From JADJWR01 sp964509545 (lineage in GTDB: Bacteria; Pseudomonadota; Gammaproteobacteria; Burkholderiales; Burkholderiaceae_F), in the NCBI GenBank assembly GCA_964509545.1, contig CAZDXQ010000001.1, forward strand, positions 1 to 64,000: a stretch of 64,000 bases of DNA, given 5' to 3'. The notes beneath the pieces were generated by a model that was given only the letters and a program-made list of their open reading frames with translations, made no database searches and was not told the origin of the DNA. Below are positions 6,981-17,375 of this stretch, piece after piece; position 1 is the first letter of the stretch, and every line of letters begins with the position of its first letter. The position numbers were made by a program, and so were the translations under genes.

Positions 6981-8116
6981 AGAAGCCTCGCGACAAGAAG
7001 CGGCCGAACGGCGTCGCTCCGCCTCCGGGTCAGGTGGTCCTGGTCCTGCAGGGCGGCGGCGCGCTGGGTGCCTACCAGGTTGGCGTGTACCAGGCGCTGC
7101 ACGAAGCCGGAATCGAGCCGGACTGGGTGATCGGCACCTCGATCGGCGCGATCAACGCCGCGATCATCGCCGGCAATGCGCCTCAGGCGCGCGTTGCCCG
7201 GATGCATGAGTTCTGGGACTCGCTGCAATGGCGTACGCCCTTCGGCACGCCGGCGGCCGAGCCCGGCGTGCTCAATCCAATCGCCAACCTGACGACGCTG
7301 GTACAGGGCATCGGCGGATTCTTCGCGCCCAATCCGGCGTCGTGGTGGGGGCCTTTTGCGCCGCTCGGGCTCGACCGCGCCGCCTTCTACGACACCGCGC
7401 CGCTGCGCAACACGCTCAACGGCCTGGTCGATTTCGAACGCATCGGCAAGGCGGTTCGGCTGACCGTCGGCGCGGTGAACGCGCGCACCGGCCAGATGCG
7501 TTACTTCGACAGCCGGCGCGAGGCGCTCGCCGCCGAGCACGTGATGGCCTCAGGCGCGCTGCCGCCCGCCTTTCCGGCGGTGCGCATCGACGGCGAGCCG
7601 TATTGGGACGGCGGCGTGTACTCGAACACCCCGATCGAAGCCGTGCTCGACGACAATCCGCGCCGCGATTCGACAATCTTCGCCGTGCACATGTGGAACC
7701 CGAGCGGCAGCGAACCGGAGACGATCTGGCAGGTGCTCGGCCGGCAGAAGGACATCCAATATGCCAGCCGCGCCGGAAGCCACATCGCTCGCCAGCAGCA
7801 GATCCACCGGCTGCGCCACGTGATCAGCGAACTGGCGGCGCGCCTGCCGGAAGCCCGCCGCAACGATCCCGCTGTGCGCGAGCTGGTTTCCTGGGGTTGC
7901 CGCACGACGATGCACATCGTGCGGCTGCTGGCGCCGCAACTGAAAGGCGAGGATCACACCAAGGACATCGACTTCACGCCGGCCGGCATCCAGGCGCGCT
8001 GCGCCGCCGGCTACCGCGACACCCGCGAGGCGATCGCCGAGGCGCCATGGACGGACAACAGCGACCCGCTGCTCGGCGTGCACGTGCACGAGCACGCCTC
8101 GGCGCACACGATGTGA
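6977..8116 (+). CDS. Patatin-like phospholipase / DUF3734 protein
   Basis: This 379-residue patatin-family acyl hydrolase has an oxyanion GGGALG motif at 26-31, the nucleophile S55 in GTSIG, and the dyad aspartate D211 in WDGGVYSN. The C-terminal part (ASRAGSHIARQQQIHRLRHVI onward) matches the DUF3734 extension often attached to this subgroup. The start codon overlaps the previous stop (ATGA). With bdhA, the decarboxylase-like and phasin-like genes it forms a four-gene operon; a role in lipid or granule-associated ester turnover is likely. It has no signal peptide, so it is probably cytoplasmic or granule-bound. Confidence 0.9.
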   Translation: MKKPRDKKRPNGVAPPPGQVVLVLQGGGALGAYQVGVYQALHEAGIEPDWVIGTSIGAINAAIIAGNAPQARVARMHEFWDSLQWRTPFGTPAAEPGVLNPIANLTTLVQGIGGFFAPNPASWWGPFAPLGLDRAAFYDTAPLRNTLNGLVDFERIGKAVRLTVGAVNARTGQMRYFDSRREALAAEHVMASGALPPAFPAVRIDGEPYWDGGVYSNTPIEAVLDDNPRRDSTIFAVHMWNPSGSEPETIWQVLGRQKDIQYASRAGSHIARQQQIHRLRHVISELAARLPEARRNDPAVRELVSWGCRTTMHIVRLLAPQLKGEDHTKDIDFTPAGIQARCAAGYRDTREAIAEAPWTDNSDPLLGVHVHEHASAHTM

Positions 8117-8125
8117 GCACCGGCG

Positions 8126-9520
8126 ATGAACGACAGCGAAAAGCTCGACGCGATCATCATCGGCAGCGGCCAGGCCGGAAAGCCGCTCGCGTCGACGCTG
8201 GCCGGCGCAGGCTGGCACACAGCGCTGATCGAACGCGCCTTCGTCGGCGGCACCTGCGTGAACGTCGGCTGCACGCCGACCAAGACGATGGTGGCCAGCG
8301 CCCGCGTCGCCTACCTGGCGCGGCGCGCAGCCGACTACGGCGTCGCCGCGGATGAGGTGCGCGTCGATCTGGCGCGCGTGGTCGAACGCAAGCGCAAACT
8401 GGTCGAACGTTTCCGCAACTACAGCACGCAGCGCCTGCAGGAGACGAAGAACCTCGAACTAATCTTCGGCGAAGCGCGTTTCGTCGATCCGTCGACGGTC
8501 GAGGTCACGCTGCGCGGCGGCGGCACGCGCCGGCTGTCGGCACCGAAGATCGTCATCAACAGCGGCGGCCGTCCGGCGGTGCCGCCCGTGCCGGGCCTGT
8601 CCGAGGTGCCGTATCTCGATTCGTCGAGCGTCATGGAACTCACCGAGACGCCGCGCCATCTGCTGGTGCTTGGCGGCGGCTACATCGGGCTGGAATTCGC
8701 GCAGATGTTCCGCCGCTTCGGCGCCGAGGTGACGGTGCTCGAAGGCCTGCAGCGGCTGGCGCCGCGCGAGGACGAGGATGTCGCAGCGGCGCTGCGCGGC
8801 CTTCTCGAGGAGGACGGCCTGCGGATCGAGACCGGCGCCCGCGTCGAGCGCGTCGCGCATGCCGCCGATGGCGGTGTCGCGGTGAGTTTCGACCGCGACG
8901 GCAAGGTGCTGACGGTGCAGGGTTCCCACCTTCTGGTGGCCGTTGGCCGCAGGCCCAACACGGAGAGCCTGAATCTTGCCGCCGCCGGCATCGACGTTGA
9001 TCGCGCCGGGTTCATCCCGGTGGACGACACGCTGGCCACGCGCGTGCCCGGTATCTATGCCGTGGGCGACGTCAAGGGCGGTCCGGCTTTCACCCACATC
9101 GCTTACGACGACTTCCGCATCCTGCGCGCGCGCTGGCTGCGCGATGAGGATGCGCGCGTCGGCGAGCGGCCGGTGCCGAACGTCGTCTTCATCGACCCGC
9201 AACTGGCCACGGTCGGACTGAACGAGACGCAGGCGCGCAGCCGCGGGCTGGACTTCCGCGTGGCGAAGCTCGGCATGAACGGCTTTGCGCGCGCACTGGA
9301 AATGGACGAGGCGCGCGGCTTCGTCAAGGTCATCGTCGACGCGCGCAGCGGGCAGATCCTCGGCTGCACCGTGCTCGGCGTCGAGGGCGGCGAGATCATG
9401 TCGATGCTGCAGATCGCGATGATGGGCCGGTTGCCGTACACGGCGCTGAAGGAGGCGATCTTCGCCCACCCGACGCTCGCCGAAGGGCTGAACAACGTGT
9501 TCCTGGCGCTCGACCGCTAG
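8126..9520 (+). CDS. Class I pyridine nucleotide-disulfide oxidoreductase
   Basis: A 464-residue FAD flavoprotein of the mercuric reductase / dihydrolipoamide dehydrogenase group. FAD-binding GSGQAGKP is at 13-20, the redox-active disulfide is C44/C49 in GGTCVNVGCTPTK, and the NAD(P)-binding GGGYIGLEFA follows near residue 187. The C-terminal interface domain has the catalytic histidine-glutamate pair H448 and E453 in AHPTLAE. It has no N-terminal heavy-metal domain and no paired C-terminal cysteines, so mercury reduction is unlikely. It starts 10 bp after the patatin stop and may be the last gene of that operon. The physiological disulfide substrate is unknown. Confidence 0.88.
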   Translation: MNDSEKLDAIIIGSGQAGKPLASTLAGAGWHTALIERAFVGGTCVNVGCTPTKTMVASARVAYLARRAADYGVAADEVRVDLARVVERKRKLVERFRNYSTQRLQETKNLELIFGEARFVDPSTVEVTLRGGGTRRLSAPKIVINSGGRPAVPPVPGLSEVPYLDSSSVMELTETPRHLLVLGGGYIGLEFAQMFRRFGAEVTVLEGLQRLAPREDEDVAAALRGLLEEDGLRIETGARVERVAHAADGGVAVSFDRDGKVLTVQGSHLLVAVGRRPNTESLNLAAAGIDVDRAGFIPVDDTLATRVPGIYAVGDVKGGPAFTHIAYDDFRILRARWLRDEDARVGERPVPNVVFIDPQLATVGLNETQARSRGLDFRVAKLGMNGFARALEMDEARGFVKVIVDARSGQILGCTVLGVEGGEIMSMLQIAMMGRLPYTALKEAIFAHPTLAEGLNNVFLALDR

Positions 9521-9935
9521 GAGTCTGAGGCCCCGCCGGCGCTCGCCACCCGGCCGCAGGCGCGCTGCCCGGTCGGACGGAATCCCGCCGACCTGCGCTA
9601 ACCCGCGAGCAAATCGCCGGTGCTTGACGCAGGTGAACGTTCGCCTTCCTGCGCGGGCTCACACTTCATCGTGCTGAGAGGCAGTCGGCTGCTCCTGCCG
9701 AGCGACAGCAGGGTGCGGAGCGGTAAAGGCACGACCGCCATGAACAGAGTCACGCGGGGCCATCCCGACCCCGCCGTGTCGTGTCGGCCGCCGGCCGCCG
9801 CTCCATTCGGAGGCACGAGGCGGCGTACCCGCAGACCCCCTTTTCACGTTGGCGCGCATCGCCGCCGCTGAATCGCGGACGGATGCTGCGTGCCGACATA
9901 GACCTCTTTGCCTGACACCAAAGACCGAGGACATC
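9521..9935. other. Intergenic region before fadD
   Basis: This is 415 bp without a supported gene. Short open frames here (for example minus strand 9598-9816) lack ribosome binding sites and protein-like composition. I see no convincing terminator after the oxidoreductase gene. A TTGACG hexamer near 9624 lacks a plausible -10 partner, so I make no promoter call. Confidence 0.45.
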
Positions 9936-11630
9936 ATGGACAGACTCCCCGAAAAGGCATTGAACCGGATCTGGCTGCAGCAGTATCCGCAGGGCGTGCC
10001 ACCCGACGTCGATGTGCGGGCGTATGCGTCGCTGCGCGACATCCTGAAGAAAAGCTGCGAGCGCTTCGCCAGCCTCCCCGCCTACAGCAACATGGGCGTG
10101 TCGATCACCTACCGCGAACTGGACCAGGCGAGCCTTGCGTTCGGCGCCTATCTGCAGAAAACGGTCGGACTGAACAAGGGCGATCGCGTCGCGATCATGA
10201 TGCCCAACCTGCTGCAGTACCCGGTGGCGCTGTTCGGCGCCCTGCGGGCGGGCCTGACGGTGGTCAACACCAACCCGCTGTACACGGCGCGGGAACTGGA
10301 ACACCAGCTGAAGGACTCGGGCGCCACCGCGATCGTCGTGCTGGAGAACTTCGCCGCCACGCTGCAGCAGGTGCTCGGCCGCACGTCGGTCAAGACGGTG
10401 ATCACCACGCAGATCGGCGACATGTTCCCGCCGGTGAAGGCGCTGATCACCAACCTCGTCGTCAAGCATGTGAAGAAGATGGTGCCGGCCTGGAGCATCG
10501 CGGGCACGATCCCGTTCAAGGTCGCGCTCGCTGCCGGCCGGGCACAGACGCTCGAAGAAGTGCCGCTGACGCTCGATGACATCGCCTTCCTGCAATACAC
10601 GGGCGGCACGACCGGCGTGGCCAAGGGCGCGATGCTCACCCACGGCAACCTGGTCGCCAATCTGCAGCAGACGGCAGCGTGGATCGCGCGCGACCTTGCC
10701 GACGGCAAGGAGGTCGGCGTCATTCCACTGCCCCTTTATCACGTGCTGGCGCTGACCGTGAACCTGGTGCTGATGAAGATCGGCGCGCACATCGTGCTGA
10801 TCACCAACCCGCGCGACCTGCCGGCCTTCGTCAAGACGCTGAAGCACACGCCATTCAGCTTCCTGCTCGGCGTCAACACGCTGTACAGCGCGCTGCTGAA
10901 CGCGCCGGGCTTCGCCGACGTGCCGCTGAAGCAGGTGAAGGTGTGCGCCGCCGGCGGCATGGCCGTGCAGCGCGCGGTGGCCGAGCGCTGGAAAGCGGCC
11001 ACCGGCGTGCCGATCGTCGAAGGCTACGGCCTGACCGAGACGTCGCCCATCGCCATCTGCAACGCGCTGAACATCAAGGACTGGACCGGCAACATCGGCG
11101 TGCCGATTCCCAACACGGAGGCCGCCATCCTCGACGACGCCGGCAACGCGATGGCCACTGGCCAGGTCGGCGAGATCTGCATCCGCGGTCCGCAGGTGAT
11201 GAAGGGCTACTGGAACCGGCCCGACGAAACGGCCAAGGTGTTCACCGCCGACGGCTGGTTCCGCACGGGCGACATGGGCTTCATGGACGAGAAGGGCTGC
11301 ATCAAGATCACCGACCGCAAGAAGGACATGATCATCGTCTCGGGCTTCAACGTGTACCCGAACGAGGTCGAGGACGTCGTGATGCTGCATCCCGGCGTGC
11401 TCGAGGTGGCCGCGATCGGCGCGCCCGACGAGAAGTCGGGCGAGGTGGTCAAGATCGTCGTTGTGCGCAAGGATCCGGCGCTGACCGAACAGGACCTGCT
11501 CGCGCACTGCAGGAAGCACCTGACCGGCTACAAGGTGCCCAAAGTCGTCGAGTTCCGCGACGAACCGCTGCCGAAGACCAACATCGGCAAGATCCTGCGC
11601 CGCGAACTGCGCGCGCCGAAGCCGGCCTGA
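9936..11630 (+). CDS. fadD: Long-chain fatty acid-CoA ligase
   Basis: A 564-residue AMP-forming acyl-CoA synthetase, close to the 561 residues of the E. coli enzyme. The ATP/AMP motif YTGGTTGVAKG is at 221-231, the second motif region VEGYGLTETSP and the fatty-acyl signature DGWFRTGDMG follow, and the C-terminal catalytic lysine lies in NIGKILRREL. It activates long-chain fatty acids for beta-oxidation at the inner membrane. The ATG at 9936 has GAGG five bases upstream; a longer frame from 9849 has no such site. It stands alone between the flavoprotein gene and ychF. Confidence 0.93.
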   Translation: MDRLPEKALNRIWLQQYPQGVPPDVDVRAYASLRDILKKSCERFASLPAYSNMGVSITYRELDQASLAFGAYLQKTVGLNKGDRVAIMMPNLLQYPVALFGALRAGLTVVNTNPLYTARELEHQLKDSGATAIVVLENFAATLQQVLGRTSVKTVITTQIGDMFPPVKALITNLVVKHVKKMVPAWSIAGTIPFKVALAAGRAQTLEEVPLTLDDIAFLQYTGGTTGVAKGAMLTHGNLVANLQQTAAWIARDLADGKEVGVIPLPLYHVLALTVNLVLMKIGAHIVLITNPRDLPAFVKTLKHTPFSFLLGVNTLYSALLNAPGFADVPLKQVKVCAAGGMAVQRAVAERWKAATGVPIVEGYGLTETSPIAICNALNIKDWTGNIGVPIPNTEAAILDDAGNAMATGQVGEICIRGPQVMKGYWNRPDETAKVFTADGWFRTGDMGFMDEKGCIKITDRKKDMIIVSGFNVYPNEVEDVVMLHPGVLEVAAIGAPDEKSGEVVKIVVVRKDPALTEQDLLAHCRKHLTGYKVPKVVEFRDEPLPKTNIGKILRRELRAPKPA

Positions 11631-11721
11631 GCGGACGGCTCGGCCCGCGATGCGAGCGGCCGGCCGGCGCGGCGATCCTTGCCCAGAGCCGGCCGGCCAC
11701 CCTGCCCGCGTCTGACTGAAC

Positions 11722-11730
11722 TGGGATAAT
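11722..11730 (+). promoter_or_regulatory. Extended -10 promoter candidate for ychF
   Basis: TGGGATAAT matches an extended -10 element (TGnTATAAT with one base changed in the hexamer). It lies 41 bases before the ychF start. A good -35 hexamer is not visible, which is usual for extended -10 promoters. Confidence 0.4.
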
Positions 11731-11771
11731 TCTGCGTTTTGCGCCGGACGGCGCGCAGCGGAACCCTTCCC

Positions 11772-12866
<1,095 letters not shown>

Positions 12867-12956
12867 GCCTTCGCAGCCGGATAAGCTCGCGACTGCGACG
12901 ACCCTCCTGTCGCCGCGTACCCGCCGGGAACGTCTGCGGCACGTCGACGATCCACG

Positions 12957-14393
12957 ATGAACGAAGCGGCAGCCCGTCGCACCCTGCTGGTCCGTGCCTA
13001 CGAGAGCGCGCCGGATTCGCCGCTGTGGGGCGAAGACGACCGCGGCTGGGCCACGCGCGCGGCGGCGCAGGTCGAGGGCGAAACGGCCGCCGACGATGCC
13101 TTCATCGCCCGCCGTGCCGCGCTTGCCGTCGAGCGGCTGCGCACGCGCGAGCGCAACGTCGACCGGCTGCTGGCCTCCGTCGCCTGGCCGTCTTGGCTCG
13201 GCTGGATCCTGCCGGTGCTGGCGCTGGCGGCGGGATTCGCCATCGACGCCATCGGCGCCGGGCAACGCGTCAACCTGCTGGCGCCGCCGCTGCTGGCGCT
13301 GCTGGCGTGGAACCTCGCCGTTTATGCGGCGGTCTTCATCCGCGGCACCTGGGCGCTGGTCGATGCGCGCGCGCGCGGGCTCGGCCCGATCGCGCGGCTG
13401 GCGGCCCGGCTGGCCCATGTGACCGGCGCGCCGCCGAAGCGCGGCGGCAAGGTGGCCGCGCAGTTCGTCGCCGAGTGGATGCAGGCCAGCGCGCGGCTGA
13501 CCGCAGCGCGCCTGGCGCGCGTGCTGCACGCCAGCGCCGCCGCCTTGGCGCTCGGCGCCCTGGCCGGTCTTTATCTGCGCGGCATCGCGCTGGAGTACCG
13601 CGCCGGCTGGGAAAGCACCTTTCTCGATGCCGGCGCGGTGCAGGCACTGCTGGCTGCAGTCCTCGGGCCGGCCGCGGCTGCAACCGGCATTGCGCTGCCC
13701 GACATCGAAGGCTACGAACGGCTGCGATTTGCCGCCGGCGGCGGGGCGAACGCGGCGCCGTGGCTGCACCTTTACGCGGTCACGCTCGGCGCCGCGGTCG
13801 TGCTGCCGCGGCTGCTGCTGGCGCTTGTTGCGCGCTGGCGCGAGCAACGGCTGGCCACACGCTTTCCCCTTCCGCTCGACGACCCCTACTACCGCAGCCT
13901 GCTGCGCGTGCTGCGCGCGGCGCCCGTGGCGGTACGCGTCGCGCCGTACGGCACCCAGCTGTCGCCGCAGGCCACACTGAACCTGAACGCGCTGCTGATG
14001 CACACCTTCGGCGCGAAGACGTCGATCAGCATCGCGCCAGCGACGGCCTTCGGCGCCGAAGACGACATCGATCCGCAGCAGCTGGTCGGCACGGCAACGC
14101 TGCTGGCGCCGCTGTTCGCGCTCACCGCGACCCCGGAGGCGGAAAACCACGGCACCTTCGTCGAGCGGATGAAAACGGCCGCCGCGTCGGCGCGCGTCGT
14201 TGCGCTGATCGACGAGGCGGCCTTCCGCCGCCAGTTCGGCGACACGCCGCGGCTCGAAGAACGGCGCGCCCTCTGGCGCCGCCTTGCGGCCGAACGGGGC
14301 CTGGCTGCCGTCTTCGTCGATCTCGATCGCCCCGACACGCAGGCCGCGCAGCAGGCGCTGCAGGCGGCGTTCGACGGCGCACCGGCGCCATGA
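12957..14393 (+). CDS. DUF2868 membrane protein
   Basis: A 478-residue protein matching DUF2868. After a charged N-terminus it has two hydrophobic segments at about 75-125, another pair near 190-210, a further one around 270-295, and a soluble C-terminal part. Such proteins are consistently paired with a DUF3482 GTPase, and that gene follows here with a four-base ATGA overlap. The pair probably forms a membrane-associated GTPase complex; its role is not established. The composition is rich in Ala, Arg and Leu, like its neighbours. Confidence 0.85.
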   Translation: MNEAAARRTLLVRAYESAPDSPLWGEDDRGWATRAAAQVEGETAADDAFIARRAALAVERLRTRERNVDRLLASVAWPSWLGWILPVLALAAGFAIDAIGAGQRVNLLAPPLLALLAWNLAVYAAVFIRGTWALVDARARGLGPIARLAARLAHVTGAPPKRGGKVAAQFVAEWMQASARLTAARLARVLHASAAALALGALAGLYLRGIALEYRAGWESTFLDAGAVQALLAAVLGPAAAATGIALPDIEGYERLRFAAGGGANAAPWLHLYAVTLGAAVVLPRLLLALVARWREQRLATRFPLPLDDPYYRSLLRVLRAAPVAVRVAPYGTQLSPQATLNLNALLMHTFGAKTSISIAPATAFGAEDDIDPQQLVGTATLLAPLFALTATPEAENHGTFVERMKTAAASARVVALIDEAAFRRQFGDTPRLEERRALWRRLAAERGLAAVFVDLDRPDTQAAQQALQAAFDGAPAP

Positions 14394-15886
14394 ACGGCAG
14401 CGCCGGGCAACGCGTCGCGCTGGCGCTGGTCTCGCACACCAACGTCGGCAAGACGACACTGGCGCGCACGCTGCTCGGCCGCGACGTCGGCACGGTACGC
14501 GACGCGCCGCACGTCACCGAAGCGGCGGAGCGCTTCACGCTGGTCGACACCGCGCAGGGCGACTCGCTCGAACTGTGGGACACGCCCGGCTTCGGCGACA
14601 GCGTGCGCCTGGCGCGGCGTCTGGCGCAGCGCGGCAACCCGCTCGGCTGGTTCCTCACCGAGGTCTGGGACCGCTTCCGCGACCGGCCGTTCTGGTCGAC
14701 GCAGCAGGCCGTGCGCGCGGTGATCGACCACGCCGACGCGGTGCTGTATCTGGTCAACGCCGCGGAGAGCCCGGCCGAAGCCGGGTACGTCGAGCCGGAA
14801 ATGCAGGTGCTCGAACTGCTCGGCAAGCCGGTGCTGGTCCTGCTCAACCAGATGGGCCCGCCGAAACCGGCCGCCGAGGAAGCGGCGCAGGTCGGCCTGT
14901 GGCGGCGGCATCTCGGCGCGCAGCGCTGCGTGCGCAGGGTGCTGGCGCTCGATGCCTTCGCCCGTTGCTGGGTGCAGGAAATCGCCCTGCTCGACGCCGT
15001 GGGCGATCACCTGCCGGAGCGCAGCCGCGAAGCCTTTTCCCGGCTGGCCGATGCCTGGCGGGCCCAGCGCGAGGCGGTCTTCGCGCAGTCGATGCAGGTG
15101 CTGGCGCAGCGGCTGGCGCGGGCGGCGTGCGACCGCGAAGCCGTGCGCGACGCCGGCCTGCGCGGCCGCCTGCGCGAACTCGGACGAGCGCTGGGGCTGC
15201 CGGGCGACGCCGAGGCGACGCCGAAGCAGGCCGCGATGGCGGCCCTTGCCGCGCGGCTCGATGCCGACATTCGCGCCGGCACGGACCGGCTGATCGAACT
15301 GCACGGCCTCGGCGGACACGCGCGCGACGAGATCCTGACCCGGCTGGCCGAGCACTACGCGGTGCGCGAGCGCATCAGCGAAGGCCGAGCCGCGCTGTGG
15401 GGCGGCGCAATCACCGGCGCGCTCACCGGGCTGAAGGCCGATCTGGCCAGCGGCGGCCTCACCCTCGGCGGCGGCCTGCTCGCCGGCGGCGTGCTCGGCG
15501 CGCTCGGCGCCGCCGGGCTGGCCCGCGGCTACAACCTGGTTCGCGGCACCGAGCAGACCGAACTGGCGTGGGCCGACGACGTGCTCGACCAGCTCGCACT
15601 GTCTGCGCTGCTTGCCTACCTGGCCGTGGCGCATTACGGCCGCGGCCGCGGCGAATGGACACCGTCGGAGCACCCGGCGCACTGGCACGAAGTCGTCGCC
15701 GGCGTGCTGCGCGAGCATCGCGCTGCGACGGCTGCGATCTGGGCCCAGAGAGCGGAGAGAAAGCCGTGCGAGGCGCTGGCGCCGGCGCTGCAGGCCGAGT
15801 TGACCGCCGCCGCGCGCCAGGTGCTGGCGCGGCTTTATCCGGACGTCGTTGCCGCCGACGGCAGCATCCGCAACACCGCCTCGTAG
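14390..15886 (+). CDS. DUF3482-domain GTPase
   Basis: A 498-residue protein with an N-terminal dynamin/Era-like G domain: P-loop SHTNVGKTT (15-23), DTPGFGD (64-70) and LNQMG as a likely base-recognition loop. The C-terminal DUF3482 region contains a glycine-rich hydrophobic hairpin (about 345-385, SGGLTLGGGLLAGGVLGALG), suggesting membrane insertion. Its ATG overlaps the DUF2868 stop, so the two are translationally coupled. The 3' end overlaps the convergent Nudix gene by 52 bp. The family is known only as a GTPase of unknown function paired with DUF2868. Confidence 0.87.
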   Translation: MNGSAGQRVALALVSHTNVGKTTLARTLLGRDVGTVRDAPHVTEAAERFTLVDTAQGDSLELWDTPGFGDSVRLARRLAQRGNPLGWFLTEVWDRFRDRPFWSTQQAVRAVIDHADAVLYLVNAAESPAEAGYVEPEMQVLELLGKPVLVLLNQMGPPKPAAEEAAQVGLWRRHLGAQRCVRRVLALDAFARCWVQEIALLDAVGDHLPERSREAFSRLADAWRAQREAVFAQSMQVLAQRLARAACDREAVRDAGLRGRLRELGRALGLPGDAEATPKQAAMAALAARLDADIRAGTDRLIELHGLGGHARDEILTRLAEHYAVRERISEGRAALWGGAITGALTGLKADLASGGLTLGGGLLAGGVLGALGAAGLARGYNLVRGTEQTELAWADDVLDQLALSALLAYLAVAHYGRGRGEWTPSEHPAHWHEVVAGVLREHRAATAAIWAQRAERKPCEALAPALQAELTAAARQVLARLYPDVVAADGSIRNTAS

Positions 15887-16296
15887 ACCGGGCGGCGAAA
15901 CGCGATCACGCGCGCCAGCAGTTGCGCCGGCGCCAGCCAGTCGAAGGCATCGAACTCGTCGCCGTCCGGACGCACGTTCGCGCCTTCACGGACGCGCAGC
16001 ACGAACCACTTCTGCGCCTGACCCCAGCCGATCTTCGGCCGGCGAAAGCGCGGCGGCAGTTCGTAGACCAGCCAGTCCGGATGCTCGGCGACGATCTCGA
16101 CCTCGTGCGCCCGAAGCCCGGTTTCTTCCTCGAGTTCGCGCAGCAACGCCGCGCGCGGCGTTTCCGCCTCGTCGATGCCGCCCTGCGGCATCTGCCAGCC
16201 GTTGTGCTCGATCCCCCGGCGCCGCAGCGCAAGCACTCGACCCGAGCAATCGACGACGCAGGCGCCGACGTTGGCGCGGAAGAAGGCGTCGGCCAC
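15835..16296 (-). CDS. RppH/NudH-type Nudix hydrolase
   Basis: A 153-residue Nudix hydrolase. The Nudix box occupies 39-61 (GGIDEAETPRAALLRELEEE then TGL), fitting GX5EX7REUXEEXGU. The preceding HNGWQMPQ and the later DWLVYELPP, GQAQKWFVLRV and FDAFDWL match RNA pyrophosphohydrolase / diadenosine polyphosphate hydrolases more than generic MutT proteins. RppH removes pyrophosphate from mRNA 5' ends to trigger decay; that function is likely but not proven, and this may not be the only RppH of the genome. The gene converges on the DUF3482 GTPase gene and overlaps it by 52 bp. It lies seven bases after the membrane-protein gene upstream. Confidence 0.78.
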   Translation of the reverse strand: MADAFFRANVGACVVDCSGRVLALRRRGIEHNGWQMPQGGIDEAETPRAALLRELEEETGLRAHEVEIVAEHPDWLVYELPPRFRRPKIGWGQAQKWFVLRVREGANVRPDGDEFDAFDWLAPAQLLARVIAFRRPVYEAVLRMLPSAATTSG

Positions 16297-16303
16297 GGCG
16301 CGC

Positions 16304-17245
16304 TTACTCGCGCCTGCGATCGGCGATCCGCTCGATCTGGCCGACGAACCAGCGCTCGGAGAAGCCGCCGACGAAGCACATTGCCAGCACCAGCGCCGGC
16401 GACAGCTGGCCGAGGTTGATCAGGCCGGCCTCGACGAACAGCACGATCGGCACCGCCACCGCGGCGCCGATGGCCGGGCGGGCAAAGCTCAGCCAGCGCT
16501 GCGCGCGCACGTCCGGAATGCGCGCCGACAGGTCGGCACGCAGCCAGTTGAAGGCGAAGCTGACCAGTCCGCCGAAGAAACCCACCAGCACGCCGGAGAC
16601 CAGGATCATGCCGACCGTGACCTCCACATCGTCACGCGCCAGCCAGTCGAAGCCGCCGAGCAGCCCCCAGAGCCCGAAAAAGGCCACCGCGGTGATCAGC
16701 ATGATCACCAGCACCGGCAGTTGCTGGCGCAGCAGCCCGATCCGGTGCAGTCGCGCCTGCTGCGCGGCATGGACGTTGCGCAGCAAGGCCTGCAGCACCG
16801 CCACCGAAGGCGCCTCGCCGCGCGCGCTGGCCACCAGCGCCTCGGCCGCTTCCTGCCGCCAGCCGGAGAGCCTGGCGTGGCTCTCGGCGAGCACCAGCGC
16901 CATCTCGGCGCGACGCTCGTCCTCGCTCATCGCCAGCACGCGCTCGCGTTCGATCTGCTGCAGGCAGTCCCAGGCCACGTATGGCCGCTGCTCGCGCGCC
17001 GCCGCGGCCGCGCGCGCAAGCAGTTCGTCGCAGCGGCCGAGCATGTCGCGCTGCTCGTCGCTTGGCGGCGCCAGCTTCTGGCGCAGTGCCTGCAGCATCC
17101 GCGCCGCGTCGAGCAGCGCCGCCTCCAGCCGCAGCGACTGCGCATCGCGGCCCGGGACAGCGCGGATCTGTGCCGTAAAGCCCTGCGGTGCAGTCGCCGC
17201 CTGCACTGCGGCAGCGGCGACGACGTTGTCTGAATGGTCGGTCAT
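16304..17245 (-). CDS. Uncharacterised membrane protein with helical N-terminus
   Basis: This protein of about 313 residues has a soluble, mostly helical first half (to about 170) rich in Ala, Glu and Arg. Four hydrophobic segments follow, at roughly 175-195, 207-230, 250-275 and 280-300. I do not recognise a family. The start is uncertain: ATG at 17245 is chosen, but a GTG at 17269 is in frame and neither has a good Shine-Dalgarno. It is seven bases upstream of the Nudix gene on the same strand, so the two are probably co-transcribed. It diverges from the AsmA gene. Confidence 0.75.
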   Translation of the reverse strand: MTDHSDNVVAAAAVQAATAPQGFTAQIRAVPGRDAQSLRLEAALLDAARMLQALRQKLAPPSDEQRDMLGRCDELLARAAAAAREQRPYVAWDCLQQIERERVLAMSEDERRAEMALVLAESHARLSGWRQEAAEALVASARGEAPSVAVLQALLRNVHAAQQARLHRIGLLRQQLPVLVIMLITAVAFFGLWGLLGGFDWLARDDVEVTVGMILVSGVLVGFFGGLVSFAFNWLRADLSARIPDVRAQRWLSFARPAIGAAVAVPIVLFVEAGLINLGQLSPALVLAMCFVGGFSERWFVGQIERIADRRRE

Positions 17246-17310
17246 CAAAGAAAAGAGGGCGCCAGTCACAGTCCCAGGCGGCGGATCCGTCGGGCTGCGA
17301 CAACGTTAAG

Positions 17311-17316
17311 CATAAT
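17311..17316 (+). promoter_or_regulatory. Possible -10 element for the asmA-like operon
   Basis: CATAAT lies 60 bases before the asmA-like start, inside an AT-richer patch (aacgttaagcataattcc) that stands out in this GC-rich divergent region. The same patch could serve the opposite strand. No clear -35 is seen. Confidence 0.3.
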
Positions 17317-17375
17317 TCCCGACACGGCAGTGCCGCGCATGCGCGAGGGCGTCGCCGCCTGACCCTTCCTCTTCG

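Noticed and set aside
9598..9816. A 72-codon minus-strand open frame in the region before fadD
   Set aside because: No ribosome binding site, no recognisable domain, and it is isolated from other genes of that strand.
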